A stretch of 64,000 nucleotides of DNA from Croceibacter atlanticus HTCC2559 (lineage in GTDB: Bacteria; Bacteroidota; Bacteroidia; Flavobacteriales; Flavobacteriaceae): the NCBI RefSeq assembly GCF_000196315.1, contig NC_014230.1, forward strand, positions 1,756,001 to 1,820,000, read 5' to 3'. Position numbers and translations under genes: made by a program. Positions within the stretch are counted from its first letter, which is position 1. Every line of letters starts with the position of its first letter. The notes beneath the pieces are model-generated. The model saw only the letters and a list, made by a program, of their open reading frames with translations, did not search any database and was not told the origin of the DNA. Positions 17,317 to 25,885 of the stretch are shown here, in pieces.

Positions 17317-18417
17317 ATGAAAAAACTAATATTCTCTATCCTTGCAATTGCCGTAGCTGGTTTCGGTTTTGCGCAAGATTTACCAACTAATCCAGAACCA
17401 GGTAAATGTTATGTGCGTTGTACAACACCAGACATTTATGAAAATCAAACTGTACAGATAGAGGTAGAGCCAGCTTATAAGAAACTTAGAGTTGTTCCTG
17501 CACAATATGAAACACAAACAGAACGTGTTTTAGTAAAGGAGGCAAGTAAAAAATTACGAATTATACCAACAGTTTATGGTACAGAAACAGTTACCTATGT
17601 TAAAAAACAAAGTAGTTCTGTTTTAAGTATAAATCCAGCGACCTTCGGTAATAGTGCAGAAACTATCGAGATTAAACCTGCTTATGCACAATGGGAAATG
17701 AGTGATGTTCCTCCTGCAGAATGCCAATCGAACAATCCAGAAGATTGTCGTTACTGGTGTTATAAAGGTTATCCTGCAGAGTACCAAACAGTAGCTGTTC
17801 GTACTTTAGCTAATGATGCATCAACAAGTTCTTCACCTGTAGCAGAGCAAGCTGGTAGTTATACTAAGCGTGTAGTTACAGAGCCAGCGAGAGTTGTGGA
17901 AGAAGAAGTTCCTGCAGAGTATGCTACTATCACGAAAACAGTTTTAGTGAAAGATGCTGGCACAACAGAGGAAACGGTAGCTGCTAAATACAAGACAGTA
18001 ACTAAAGAGGTGCTTAAGCAAAAAGGTGGTTTAACGACTTGGGCAGAAGTAGATTGTAAATTATTAGAATATACAGACCTTAATATAGTTTGGAATTTAG
18101 GTAGTGCTTCTTTAACTAATGCAGCTAAAGCAGAGATAGATGCTAAGTTATTACCAGTAATGCAACAAGGTGTTTCTGTCGAGATTGCATCTCATACAGA
18201 TTCTAGAGGTACAGCTTCAAGTAACCAAGCATTATCTGAAAGAAGAGCTCAAGCTGTTACAAACTACTTAATTTCTAAAGGAATTAATTCAAGCAAGATA
18301 ACATCTAACGGCTACGGAGAGTCTAAACTTCGTAATCGTTGTGCAGATGGTGTTTCTTGTACAGAACGTGAGCATACGTTAAACAGAAGAACTCAATTTA
18401 GAGTTATAGAAAACTAA
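17317..18417 (+). CDS. OmpA-family outer-membrane protein with N-terminal repeats
   Basis: A 366-residue exported protein. A signal peptide (about 1-19, ending GFGFAQ) precedes a PGKCYVRC segment. Several copies of a unit resembling PAxYxTxTxxVLVKxA follow, at about 47-75, 180-200 and 198-225. The C-terminal OmpA/MotB domain (about 255-366) carries ASHTDSRGTASSNQALSERRA and NRRTQFRV, the peptidoglycan-binding signature. Such proteins tether the outer membrane to the wall. The repeats probably form a periplasmic or surface beta structure, which is inference. It is a single gene ending at a strong terminator. Confidence 0.88.
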   Translation: MKKLIFSILAIAVAGFGFAQDLPTNPEPGKCYVRCTTPDIYENQTVQIEVEPAYKKLRVVPAQYETQTERVLVKEASKKLRIIPTVYGTETVTYVKKQSSSVLSINPATFGNSAETIEIKPAYAQWEMSDVPPAECQSNNPEDCRYWCYKGYPAEYQTVAVRTLANDASTSSSPVAEQAGSYTKRVVTEPARVVEEEVPAEYATITKTVLVKDAGTTEETVAAKYKTVTKEVLKQKGGLTTWAEVDCKLLEYTDLNIVWNLGSASLTNAAKAEIDAKLLPVMQQGVSVEIASHTDSRGTASSNQALSERRAQAVTNYLISKGINSSKITSNGYGESKLRNRCADGVSCTEREHTLNRRTQFRVIEN

Positions 18418-18439
18418 TAGTCCCCAATAAATTAGTCTT

Positions 18440-18474
18440 AAAGGCGTTTTGTGTATTCAAAGCGCCTTTTTATA
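18440..18474 (+). terminator. Terminator after OmpA-like gene
   Basis: A 12-base stem with one wobble pair (AAAGGCGTTTTG / CAAAGCGCCTTT), a 6-base loop, and a following T-rich run. It overlaps the open frame upstream of the thioredoxin gene, so that gene must start further in. Confidence 0.85.
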
Positions 18475-18516
18475 TTTAGGCATATCTTTTGTAATAAGAT
18501 TTTCAAATTCTATATA

Positions 18517-18951
18517 ATGAAATCAATCTTTCTTTTAGTATTTATGTTGTCTTCAGTTTTAATACAAGCGCAACAAGATGATGTATGGTTAACAGATTAC
18601 AATGAAGCTCAAAAAATAGCCAGGGAAAAAAAGCTGCCATTATTTATGTATTTTACAGGAAGTGATTGGTGTAAACCTTGTATTAAGTTAAAGGAAGATT
18701 ATTTTGAGACTTCAGAATTTTTAAATAAAACAAATGATTTTGTATTACTTATGGTAGATAGACCTTACCGTTTAGATATTATATCTGAAGTGCAAATGGA
18801 AAAAAACAAAGCTCTTATTAAAAAGTATAATAAAGAAAACACCTTCCCATTAATGCTATTGCTAGACTATAAAGGAAAGGTGCTAAAGGATATTTCTGGT
18901 TATAGTGGAGACCCACGATACTACAGAGCATTTATTAATGAGAATTCTTAG
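18517..18951 (+). CDS. Secreted thioredoxin-family protein
   Basis: A 144-residue exported thioredoxin-fold protein. MKSIFLLVFMLSSVLIQAQ is a clear signal peptide, so ATG 18517 is the start; earlier codons lie within the upstream terminator. The active-site motif is GSDWCKPCIKL (WCxxC), followed by the cis-proline region FPLMLLLDYKG. The small size fits a DUF255/thioredoxin_7-type periplasmic disulfide reductase. Its stop is one base from the convergent ybaB stop. Specific substrate unknown. Confidence 0.85.
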   Translation: MKSIFLLVFMLSSVLIQAQQDDVWLTDYNEAQKIAREKKLPLFMYFTGSDWCKPCIKLKEDYFETSEFLNKTNDFVLLMVDRPYRLDIISEVQMEKNKALIKKYNKENTFPLMLLLDYKGKVLKDISGYSGDPRYYRAFINENS

Positions 18952-18952
18952 A

Positions 18953-19276
18953 TTATTTAAACATATCTAAGCCAGGTATATTTGGCATACCTTCTTTGGC
19001 AACAGCACCAATTTCTGCTTCATTAATTTCTGTAGCTTTTTTTATAGCTTTATTTAAAGTTAAAATAAGATAATCTTCTAATTGCTCTTTATCTTCTAAA
19101 AGAGTGTCGTCTATTTCAATGCTTTTTAAAGTTCTATTTGCTGTAAGTTCAACCTTTAATAAATTGTCGCTTGATTGTTCATTAATTAAAACCGTGTCTA
19201 AACGTTTTTTTGTGTCTTCAACCTTTTGTTGGGCTTCTTTTAATTTAGACATCATACCCATCATATCTCCAAACAT
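18953..19276 (-). CDS. ybaB: YbaB/EbfC family nucleoid-associated protein
   Basis: A 107-residue DNA-binding protein of the YbaB/EbfC type, which forms tweezer-like dimers that bind DNA without strong sequence preference. [25 protein letters not shown] is the helical first part and VKLTANR-like [19 protein letters not shown] the beta core. Length is typical. The family is often linked to dnaX-recR, but here it stands alone. A TAAATTTG box at plus 19301-19308 on the minus strand is a likely promoter. Confidence 0.9.
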   Translation of the reverse strand: MFGDMMGMMSKLKEAQQKVEDTKKRLDTVLINEQSSDNLLKVELTANRTLKSIEIDDTLLEDKEQLEDYLILTLNKAIKKATEINEAEIGAVAKEGMPNIPGLDMFK

Positions 19277-19337
19277 AGTATTGTAAATTTAAGTTATAGG
19301 CAAATTTACTATTTTAGAGTTTCAAACCTTATTTAAG

Positions 19338-21473
19338 ATGAAACAAATCCTACTTTTCAGTCTAGTTATCTTTACTTTTGCATCCGCTTGTAAACAACCT
19401 AAAGACAATACCTTGAAAAATACAATTCAACCTCCAATAGCTCAGAAAATTCCAGAAAATTTAGAAAAGCACGGAGATCTTAGAATAGATAATTATTACT
19501 GGCTTAAAGACAGAGAAAATGAAGAGGTGATAGATTACCTTGAGCGTGAGAATGATTACTATGAGAAAATGACTGCGCATACCAAAGAGCTACAGTCTAA
19601 CTTGTTTGATGAGATGAAGTCAAGGATTAAAGAAGATGATAGCTCTGTACCTTATAAATATAATGGCTATTGGTATATAACTCGTTTTGAGAAAGGTAAA
19701 GATTATCCAATATATTCTCGTAAGAAAGAAACATTAGATGCTCAAGAAGAAATTATATTCGATTGTAATAAAATGGCAAAAGGCCACAGTTATTTTAAAT
19801 TAACAGCACTTAGCGTTAGTCCTAATAATGAGTTGGTATCTTATGGTGTAGATACAGTTAGTAGAAGGCAATATACTATTCACGTAAAAAACTTAAGTAC
19901 TGGAGAAATTTTAAAAGATAAAGTAGCAAATACTACAGGCAGTTCTGTTTGGGCCAATGATAGCCAAACATTATTTTACACAAAAAAAGATCCAGAAACA
20001 CTACGTTCTTACCAAATACTTAAACATGTTTTAGGTAAACCAACAGAAGACGATAATCTCGTATTTCAGGAAGATGATGATACGTTTAATGCTTATGTGT
20101 ATAAAACAAAATCTAAAGACTATATTATTGTAGGATCATCTGCAACGCTTACAGATGAATTTAGAATTTTAGATGCCAATACACCAGACGGTCAATTTAA
20201 ATTATTTGCACCAAGAGAAAGAGGTTTAGAATATAGTATATCTCATTTTAAAGACAACTTTTATATTGTTACTAATAAAGATAAAGCAGAGAATTTTAAA
20301 CTCATGAAAACACCTATAGGTAAAACTGCGCAAGAAAATTGGGTAGATGTTTTACCACATAGGGAAGATGTTCTCTTAGAAGACATAGACATTTTTAAAG
20401 ATTACCTTGTTGTAAGTGAACGTAAACTAGGATTGTCTCAAATTAGAGTGATGCGTTGGGATGAAACAGAAGATTATTACTTGCCTTTTGATAACGAGAC
20501 CTATGCGGCAGGCGCAAGTACAAATCCAGATTTTGATACAGAGATTTTAAGATACGGCTATACTTCGCTCACAACACCATCTTCTGTGGTAGACTTTAAT
20601 ATGAGAACCAAAGAGAAAGAAGTAAAAAAGGAACAAGCTGTACTTGGTGGTAAGTTTGCAAAAGAAAACTACATGTCAGAACGGCTATGGGCAGTAGCAA
20701 GAGATGGAAAAGAAATACCAATATCTATAGTATATAAGAAAGGTATTAAAAGAGATGGTAAAAACCCTATTTTACAATATGCATATGGTTCTTATGGGTA
20801 TACAATAGACCCAACATTCTCTACAACACGATTAAGTTTGCTTGATCGCGGTTTTATTTTTGCAATCGTGCACATTCGTGGTGGTCAATATTTAGGTCGT
20901 CAATGGTATGAAGACGGAAAATACTTTAATAAAATAAACACCTTCACAGACTTCATTGATGCAAGCTCATATTTAATAGATCAGAAATATACTTCTCCAG
21001 ATCATTTGTATGCTATGGGTGGTTCTGCAGGAGGATTGTTAATGGGAGCAGTTGCTAATATGGCTCCAGAGAAATACAATGGTATTGTAGCTGCTGTTCC
21101 TTTTGTAGATGTGGTTACCACTATGTTAGACGACTCAATACCGCTAACGACGGGCGAGTATGACGAATGGGGAAATCCTAATGAAAAAGATTACTATGAG
21201 TATATGAAGTCATATTCACCTTATGATCAGGTGAAATCTCAGGAATACCCAAATATGTTAGTTACAACAGGATTACACGATAGTCAAGTGCAATACTGGG
21301 AACCAGCTAAATGGGTGGCGAAACTTAGAGATTTAAAGACAGATGCCAATGTATTGTATTTAGATACCAATATGGAAGCAGGTCATGGTGGTGCTTCAGG
21401 TCGTTTTGAAGCTCTTAAGGAAATAGCTAAAGATTATGCATTTATATTAGACTTAGAGGGAATTACAGAGTAA
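19338..21473 (+). CDS. Prolyl oligopeptidase-family lipoprotein (oligopeptidase B-like)
   Basis: A 711-residue S9A serine peptidase. The N-terminus has a lipoprotein signal ending ASAC (Cys18), so it should be anchored in the outer membrane or periplasmic leaflet. A beta-propeller follows (about 100-430). The hydrolase domain has GGSAGGLLMG with the catalytic Ser near 563, an Asp in GLHDSQVQYW and a His in EAGHGGASGR. The layout resembles protease II, which cleaves short peptides after basic residues. It is divergent from ybaB across a 61-base gap and probably monocistronic. Confidence 0.9.
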   Translation: MKQILLFSLVIFTFASACKQPKDNTLKNTIQPPIAQKIPENLEKHGDLRIDNYYWLKDRENEEVIDYLERENDYYEKMTAHTKELQSNLFDEMKSRIKEDDSSVPYKYNGYWYITRFEKGKDYPIYSRKKETLDAQEEIIFDCNKMAKGHSYFKLTALSVSPNNELVSYGVDTVSRRQYTIHVKNLSTGEILKDKVANTTGSSVWANDSQTLFYTKKDPETLRSYQILKHVLGKPTEDDNLVFQEDDDTFNAYVYKTKSKDYIIVGSSATLTDEFRILDANTPDGQFKLFAPRERGLEYSISHFKDNFYIVTNKDKAENFKLMKTPIGKTAQENWVDVLPHREDVLLEDIDIFKDYLVVSERKLGLSQIRVMRWDETEDYYLPFDNETYAAGASTNPDFDTEILRYGYTSLTTPSSVVDFNMRTKEKEVKKEQAVLGGKFAKENYMSERLWAVARDGKEIPISIVYKKGIKRDGKNPILQYAYGSYGYTIDPTFSTTRLSLLDRGFIFAIVHIRGGQYLGRQWYEDGKYFNKINTFTDFIDASSYLIDQKYTSPDHLYAMGGSAGGLLMGAVANMAPEKYNGIVAAVPFVDVVTTMLDDSIPLTTGEYDEWGNPNEKDYYEYMKSYSPYDQVKSQEYPNMLVTTGLHDSQVQYWEPAKWVAKLRDLKTDANVLYLDTNMEAGHGGASGRFEALKEIAKDYAFILDLEGITE

Positions 21474-21524
21474 GTTATATAAAAATAGTATTTTTGCAAG
21501 CTGAAACAATAAGTACCCTTATTT

Positions 21525-22562
21525 ATGAAAAAGGAATTACAGGTTTACGATAATATATTGCAATTGGTAGGAGACACACCGCTAATACAGTTGCAGAAAA
21601 TGACAGAAGATATTTCTGGTACATTCTACGCTAAAGTAGAAGCATTTAATCCAGGACATTCTGCTAAAGATAGAGTTGCTCACTTTATATTATCTCAAGC
21701 TGAAGAAAAAGGGTTATTGCAACCTGGAGATACTATTGTTGAAACTACTTCGGGTAATACGGGCTTTAGTATTGCAATGGTAAGTGCTGTAAAAGGTTAC
21801 AAGTGCATTTTAGCAGTCTCAGACAAGTCATCAAAAGATAAGATAGATATGTTGAGAGCTATGGGTGCAGAGGTTCACGTTTGTCCTGCAAACGTAGCTG
21901 CAGATGATCCAAGATCCTATTACGAGGTAGCAAAGAGAATACACTTAGAAACACCTGGCAGCATTTATATTAATCAATATTTTAATGAATTAAATATAGA
22001 TGCTCATTACCATAGTACAGGTCCAGAAATTTGGAAACAAACTGAAGGTAAAATTACACATCTGGTAGCATGCAGTGGTACTGGCGGAACCATTTCTGGA
22101 ACAGCTAGATACTTGAAAGAAATGAATCCTGAAATTAAAATTTTAGGGATAGATGCCTACGGAAGTGTATTGAAGAAATATCATGAGACAAGACAGTTTG
22201 ATGAAAATGAAATATACTCCTATAAAATTGAAGGCTTAGGAAAAAACTTAATTCCTACTGCAACAGATTTTGATGCTATTGATGAATTTGTAAAGGTTAC
22301 AGATGAGTCTGCTGCTCAAATGGCAAGAACCATTGCTAAAGAGGAAGGATTGTTTGTGGGTTACACAAGTGGAGCTGCTATGCAAGGAGTAAAACAATAC
22401 GCCTTACAAGGTCAATTTACAAAAGACAGCAAGGTTGTGGTGTTATTTCCAGATCACGGCTCTCGTTATATGGCCAAAATTTATAACGACCAATGGATGG
22501 AAGATCAAGGTTTCGAACTTCACGAAAACCTAAAAGCAATTCCAAATTCTCAAAAAATATAA
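21525..22562 (+). CDS. Cysteine-synthase/CBS-like PLP enzyme (candidate cysteate synthase)
   Basis: A 345-residue fold-type II PLP enzyme of the cysteine synthase/cystathionine beta-synthase group. The PLP lysine is in [10 protein letters not shown] (about 46-55), the phosphate-binding loop is TTSGNTG, and [12 protein letters not shown] is present. The sequence is closer to the catalytic core of CBS than to CysK, and no CBS or ACT regulatory domain follows. A TATTTTTG box at 21489-21496 is the likely promoter. Two lipoprotein genes separate it from a serine-palmitoyltransferase-family gene. In Flavobacteriia that pairing suggests cysteate production for sulfonolipids, which is a hypothesis. 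Ordinary cysteine synthesis is the alternative. Confidence 0.85.
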   Translation: MKKELQVYDNILQLVGDTPLIQLQKMTEDISGTFYAKVEAFNPGHSAKDRVAHFILSQAEEKGLLQPGDTIVETTSGNTGFSIAMVSAVKGYKCILAVSDKSSKDKIDMLRAMGAEVHVCPANVAADDPRSYYEVAKRIHLETPGSIYINQYFNELNIDAHYHSTGPEIWKQTEGKITHLVACSGTGGTISGTARYLKEMNPEIKILGIDAYGSVLKKYHETRQFDENEIYSYKIEGLGKNLIPTATDFDAIDEFVKVTDESAAQMARTIAKEEGLFVGYTSGAAMQGVKQYALQGQFTKDSKVVVLFPDHGSRYMAKIYNDQWMEDQGFELHENLKAIPNSQKI

Positions 22563-22622
22563 GTTTGACGTTTTTATTCGAAAAATTGACGTTTTAATTT
22601 TTCTAAATTATAGTTTTAATGT

Positions 22623-22666
22623 AAAACGCCAACAATCTTAATTTAAAGATTGTTGGCGTTTTTGGA
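22623..22666 (+). terminator. Strong terminator after the PLP enzyme gene
   Basis: A perfect 17-base inverted repeat (22623-22639 with 22646-22662) with a 6-base loop, A-run before and T-run after. This separates the PLP enzyme gene from the lipoprotein genes. Confidence 0.88.
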
Positions 22667-22970
22667 TATTGTAGTCTTATAATTAAATATTCTTATCTAT
22701 ATACTTAATTATTCTCAAAAAATTATTATAAAAAACTCACAAAGCATATTTAACATATTGGTTTTTAGTGATTTGGGTATAAATTTTAACTTAAACTCAT
22801 AGTTGTAGGAAAAAACATATTAAATTATCATTTAAATATAATTAATAATAATAAAATATCTAAATCATAATACTCTTAACAGGTTAAAAAGTATTATGTC
22901 GTTAAATTGTGTATTTCATCGATGTGTTATGAAATGCTTTAATAGTTATTTATATAAGATTAACTTTGCG

Positions 22971-22978
22971 TTAACAAT
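22971..22978 (+). promoter_or_regulatory. Promoter -7 box for the lipoprotein pair
   Basis: TAACTTTG matches TAnnTTTG 24 bases before the ATG at 23003. A TTA lies 22 bases upstream of it (22946-22948). Confidence 0.55.
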
Positions 22979-23002
22979 TAATCATCTTATAAATAGACTT
23001 TT

Positions 23003-23536
23003 ATGTTTAAAAAATCAAGCTATCTACTGCTTGTTTTAACATTATTTATGTTAAATAGTTGCTCGGTAGATAATGAAATTGACTCTAGTATTGATAATAA
23101 TGAAAATTTAGCTATCGATGCTTCATCTGAAAACTTCAGGTACAACCAATCTATTTTAAATAACTCAGATTGTAATTCTTGCGATGGCAAAGTCTCTATC
23201 CTAACTCTTAAATATACAGGAGATATGGCTGTTGTCGTAAAAGTGGTTCAGCAAAAAGGAGAGGTTGTAAAAAACAGCTTAGTATTCCCAAACGGTGAAT
23301 TTACGGTTTATGGAGTTGCTAAGAAAAATACTTTAAGTCCTAAGTTATTTTTCTATAAAAATAATACTCTAAACACAATGATACACACTAGTTGCTCAAT
23401 TCCAATTGGTCCTGGATTAGTAAGTGGCGATTTCGTTGTAGTCTCTGGAGAAAGCAGAAATGGTGGCATTTTGTGCCCGGTTGATGTTATGCCTGAGGAA
23501 GAAGAGGAAGACGAAGATCCAATAATTATCGACTAG
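23003..23536 (+). CDS. Lipoprotein with one cysteine-containing DUF7467-like module
   Basis: A 177-residue exported lipoprotein. The signal ends MLNSC, giving lipid-modified Cys20. After a short linker comes one module of about 105 residues, starting CNSCDGKVSILTLKYTG and ending GESRNGGILCP. It contains VFPNGEFTVYG, HTSCSIPIGPGLVSG and paired cysteines. The pattern matches a repeat found in Bacteroidota surface proteins, which I recall as DUF7467; the name is uncertain. The C-terminus is a Glu/Asp run ending PIIID. The next gene has the same plan with two modules. Function unknown. Confidence 0.75.
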   Translation: MFKKSSYLLLVLTLFMLNSCSVDNEIDSSIDNNENLAIDASSENFRYNQSILNNSDCNSCDGKVSILTLKYTGDMAVVVKVVQQKGEVVKNSLVFPNGEFTVYGVAKKNTLSPKLFFYKNNTLNTMIHTSCSIPIGPGLVSGDFVVVSGESRNGGILCPVDVMPEEEEEDEDPIIID

Positions 23537-23587
23537 TTTTTAAAACTACAATTAATCTACAATTAATCAATCTATAAATAAACATTC

Positions 23588-24433
23588 ATGTTTAAAAATT
23601 ACAATTACGTCGTTTTTGTTTTAGCATTATTCATGTTAAACAGTTGTACCTCAGATAATATTGATGAGTATAACACTGAAGAATTAGTTATTAATAGCAC
23701 ATATTCAACCAATAATGAAGACTGTGGTGAGTGTGATGGTCGCTTAAAAAACATCTCATTTAAGTACACGGGAAATAGTGCGAAATATTTAGTAATTAAA
23801 GGAAGTTACAATAGTGGCACTTATTTTTGTGGTTATGTATACCCAAATGAAACAATTACACTAAATCCTATCGGCAGCAACTCTATACTTCATAGAACAT
23901 TAAAGTTCTATCAAAATGGTTGTTATATAGGTGCTTTAAAGACAGACTGTACAATGCCAGTTGAGGTAGGTACAACTTATGGTAATTACCAAGTTGTTGG
24001 TGGAGAAAGTACTAATAACGGTTTGTTATGCTCTCCAGAAGAAGAGGAAGTAGTAGAAGAAGGTTGTACATCTTGTAATGAGAAGGCAACATCTTTAACG
24101 TTAAAGTATGAAGGTTTAGTGGCAGGAATTGTAAAAGTTACTCAAGGGCAAGGTGAGGTAGCTTATAATTCATTTGTATTTCCTGGTTCTAGGTTTACTA
24201 TTGTAGGAGAAGATAGTGAAGGTACATTAAGTGATCAAATTTCAATCTCTATAAACGGATTGTTAAACACTACAATTAATACAAATTGTGACAATCCTAT
24301 TGGTCCAGGATTAGTTAGCGGTTTGTTTATGGTAGTTAATGGAGAGAGTAAAGATGGTGGCGAACTTTGCCCTGTTGCAGATATGCCAGACGATACTGAA
24401 AATAATGAAAATGAGGGAATAATTATAGATTAA
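23588..24433 (+). CDS. Lipoprotein with two cysteine-containing DUF7467-like modules
   Basis: A 281-residue lipoprotein, paralogous to the preceding gene; the signal again ends MLNSC. Module 1 (about 48-150, CGECDGRLKNISFKYTG to GESTNNGLLC) is diverged. Module 2 (about 159-265, CTSCNEKATSLTLKYEG to GESKDGGELCP) is close to the single module of its neighbour and keeps NPIGPGLVSG. An acidic linker separates the modules, and the acidic end IIID matches the neighbour. It lies 51 bases downstream, probably co-transcribed, and ends at a terminator. Likely a surface beta-sandwich protein; role unknown. Confidence 0.75.
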   Translation: MFKNYNYVVFVLALFMLNSCTSDNIDEYNTEELVINSTYSTNNEDCGECDGRLKNISFKYTGNSAKYLVIKGSYNSGTYFCGYVYPNETITLNPIGSNSILHRTLKFYQNGCYIGALKTDCTMPVEVGTTYGNYQVVGGESTNNGLLCSPEEEEVVEEGCTSCNEKATSLTLKYEGLVAGIVKVTQGQGEVAYNSFVFPGSRFTIVGEDSEGTLSDQISISINGLLNTTINTNCDNPIGPGLVSGLFMVVNGESKDGGELCPVADMPDDTENNENEGIIID

Positions 24434-24462
24434 GCCTAAGTTTTCATAATAAACAAATTAAG

Positions 24463-24487
24463 AAACACCTGCAGTTGCAGGTGTTTT
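24463..24487 (+). terminator. Terminator after the lipoprotein pair
   Basis: An inverted repeat AAACACCTGC / GCAGGTGTTT with a four-base loop, followed by TTTATTTTAT. Confidence 0.8.
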
Positions 24488-24521
24488 ATTTTATACTCTA
24501 CTTAAGAATTTGCAAAGTGTA

Positions 24522-24551
24522 TTGGTTTACATCTAAAATTCAGTACTTTTG
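24522..24551 (+). promoter_or_regulatory. Promoter for the SPT-family gene
   Basis: TTG 24522-24524, 19 bases, TACTTTTG 24544-24551, then 22 bases to the ATG. This is a full consensus match. Confidence 0.72.
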
Positions 24552-24573
24552 CGCTTCGTTTAAAAACTATTGA

Positions 24574-25827
24574 ATGAAAGATTTATTTCAAAAAATCTAT
24601 GATGATAAAGGTCCGTTAGGTAAATGGGCAAGTCAAGCAGAAGGTTATTTTATATTTCCAAAGTTAGAAGGTCCTATCTCTAACAGAATGAAATTTCAAG
24701 GTAAAGAAGTAATTACCTGGAGCGTAAATGATTATTTAGGGTTGGCTAACAGACCAGAAGTAAGAAAAGCAGATGCAGAAGCTGCAGCAGCATATGGTTC
24801 TGCTTACCCTATGGGAGCAAGGATGATGAGTGGTCACACAGATTTACACGAGCAATTACAAAACGAGCTTGCAGAATTTGTAAATAAGGAAGCAGCTTAC
24901 CTTTTAAATTTTGGATATCAAGGTATGGTATCTACAATTGATGCTTTGGTAGGTAAAGATGATGTTATTGTTTATGATGTAGATGCACATGCGTGTATTA
25001 TAGATGGTGTTCGCCTTCATATGGGACAACGCTTTACTTACAAACATAACGACGTAGAGAGTATTGAAAAAAACTTAAAACGTGCAGAACGTATTGCAGA
25101 AAAAACTGGAGGTGGAATTTTACTAATTTCTGAAGGTGTTTTTGGAATGCGCGGAGAGCAAGGAAAACTTAAGGAAATTGTAGAACTTAAGAAAAAGTAT
25201 AATTTCCGTTTATTTGTTGATGATGCTCACGGTTTTGGTACCCTAGGTAAAACAGGTGCTGGTGCAGGTGAAGAACAAGGAGTGCAAGATGATATAGACG
25301 TGTATTTTGCCACGTTTGCAAAATCTATGGCAAGCACAGGAGCTTTTATCGCTGCAGATGCAGAGATTATACAGTACCTAAAGTATAACCTACGATCTCA
25401 AATGTTTGCAAAATCTTTGCAGATGCAATTAGTAGTAGGAGCTTTAAAACGTTTAGATATGTTACGTACTATGCCAGAGCTTAAGGAAAAGCTTTGGGAA
25501 AACGTAAATGCTTTACAGGGCGGCTTAAAAGAACGTGGGTTTGATATTGGTACAACACAAAGTTGTGTAACGCCAGTATATTTAAAAGGTAGTATTCCAG
25601 AAGCTATGGCTTTGGTAAAAGACCTTAGAGAAAATCACGGTGTATTTTGTAGTATAGTAGTTTATCCTGTAATACCTAAAGGATTAATTTTACTTAGATT
25701 AATTCCTACTGCTTCACATACATTACAAGATGTAAATGAAACATTAGATGCATTTAGTAGTATAAGAGAACGATTAGAAAACGGAACATATAAAAGATTA
25801 TCTGACGCTGCTATGGCTTCAGAATAA
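24574..25827 (+). CDS. Serine palmitoyltransferase-family PLP enzyme (candidate cysteate-fatty acyl transferase)
   Basis: A 417-residue alpha-oxoamine synthase that condenses an amino acid with an acyl thioester. The substrate pocket block WSVNDYLGLA, YGSAYPMGARMMSG, the VDDAHGFGTLGKTG Asp/His block and the PLP lysine in FAKSMASTG (near 250) are present. Flavobacterial members close to this one have been linked to 3-ketocapnine formation from cysteate, the first step of sulfonolipids used in gliding. Others make dihydrosphingolipids from serine. Sequence reading alone does not decide between them. A cysteine-synthase-like gene 2 kb upstream favours cysteate. Monocistronic, with its own promoter and terminator. 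Confidence 0.88.
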   Translation: MKDLFQKIYDDKGPLGKWASQAEGYFIFPKLEGPISNRMKFQGKEVITWSVNDYLGLANRPEVRKADAEAAAAYGSAYPMGARMMSGHTDLHEQLQNELAEFVNKEAAYLLNFGYQGMVSTIDALVGKDDVIVYDVDAHACIIDGVRLHMGQRFTYKHNDVESIEKNLKRAERIAEKTGGGILLISEGVFGMRGEQGKLKEIVELKKKYNFRLFVDDAHGFGTLGKTGAGAGEEQGVQDDIDVYFATFAKSMASTGAFIAADAEIIQYLKYNLRSQMFAKSLQMQLVVGALKRLDMLRTMPELKEKLWENVNALQGGLKERGFDIGTTQSCVTPVYLKGSIPEAMALVKDLRENHGVFCSIVVYPVIPKGLILLRLIPTASHTLQDVNETLDAFSSIRERLENGTYKRLSDAAMASE

Positions 25828-25845
25828 TTAATAGATACTTAAAAA

Positions 25846-25873
25846 AAAGCTTCTCTAAATGAGAAGCTTTTTT
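25846..25873. terminator. Bidirectional terminator after the SPT-family gene
   Basis: AAAGCTTCTC / GAGAAGCTTT with a 5-base loop, flanked by A8 and T9 runs. It also serves the convergent outer-membrane protein gene. Confidence 0.87.
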
Positions 25874-25885
25874 TTTACGCTACAA

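Larger units (their letters stand above)
22563..23002. other. 440-base AT-rich intergenic region
   Basis: No reading frame of note. It holds two direct TTGACGTTTT copies (22565 and 22586), a strong terminator (22623-22662), a 7-base inverted repeat (22913-22935) and a promoter box (22971-22978). The stretch 22670-22910 is AT-rich with nothing I can name. Confidence 0.6.

Noticed and set aside
18451-18516. Longer N-terminus for the thioredoxin protein
   Set aside because: This stretch begins within the terminator of the OmpA-like gene, and a proper signal peptide starts at 18517.
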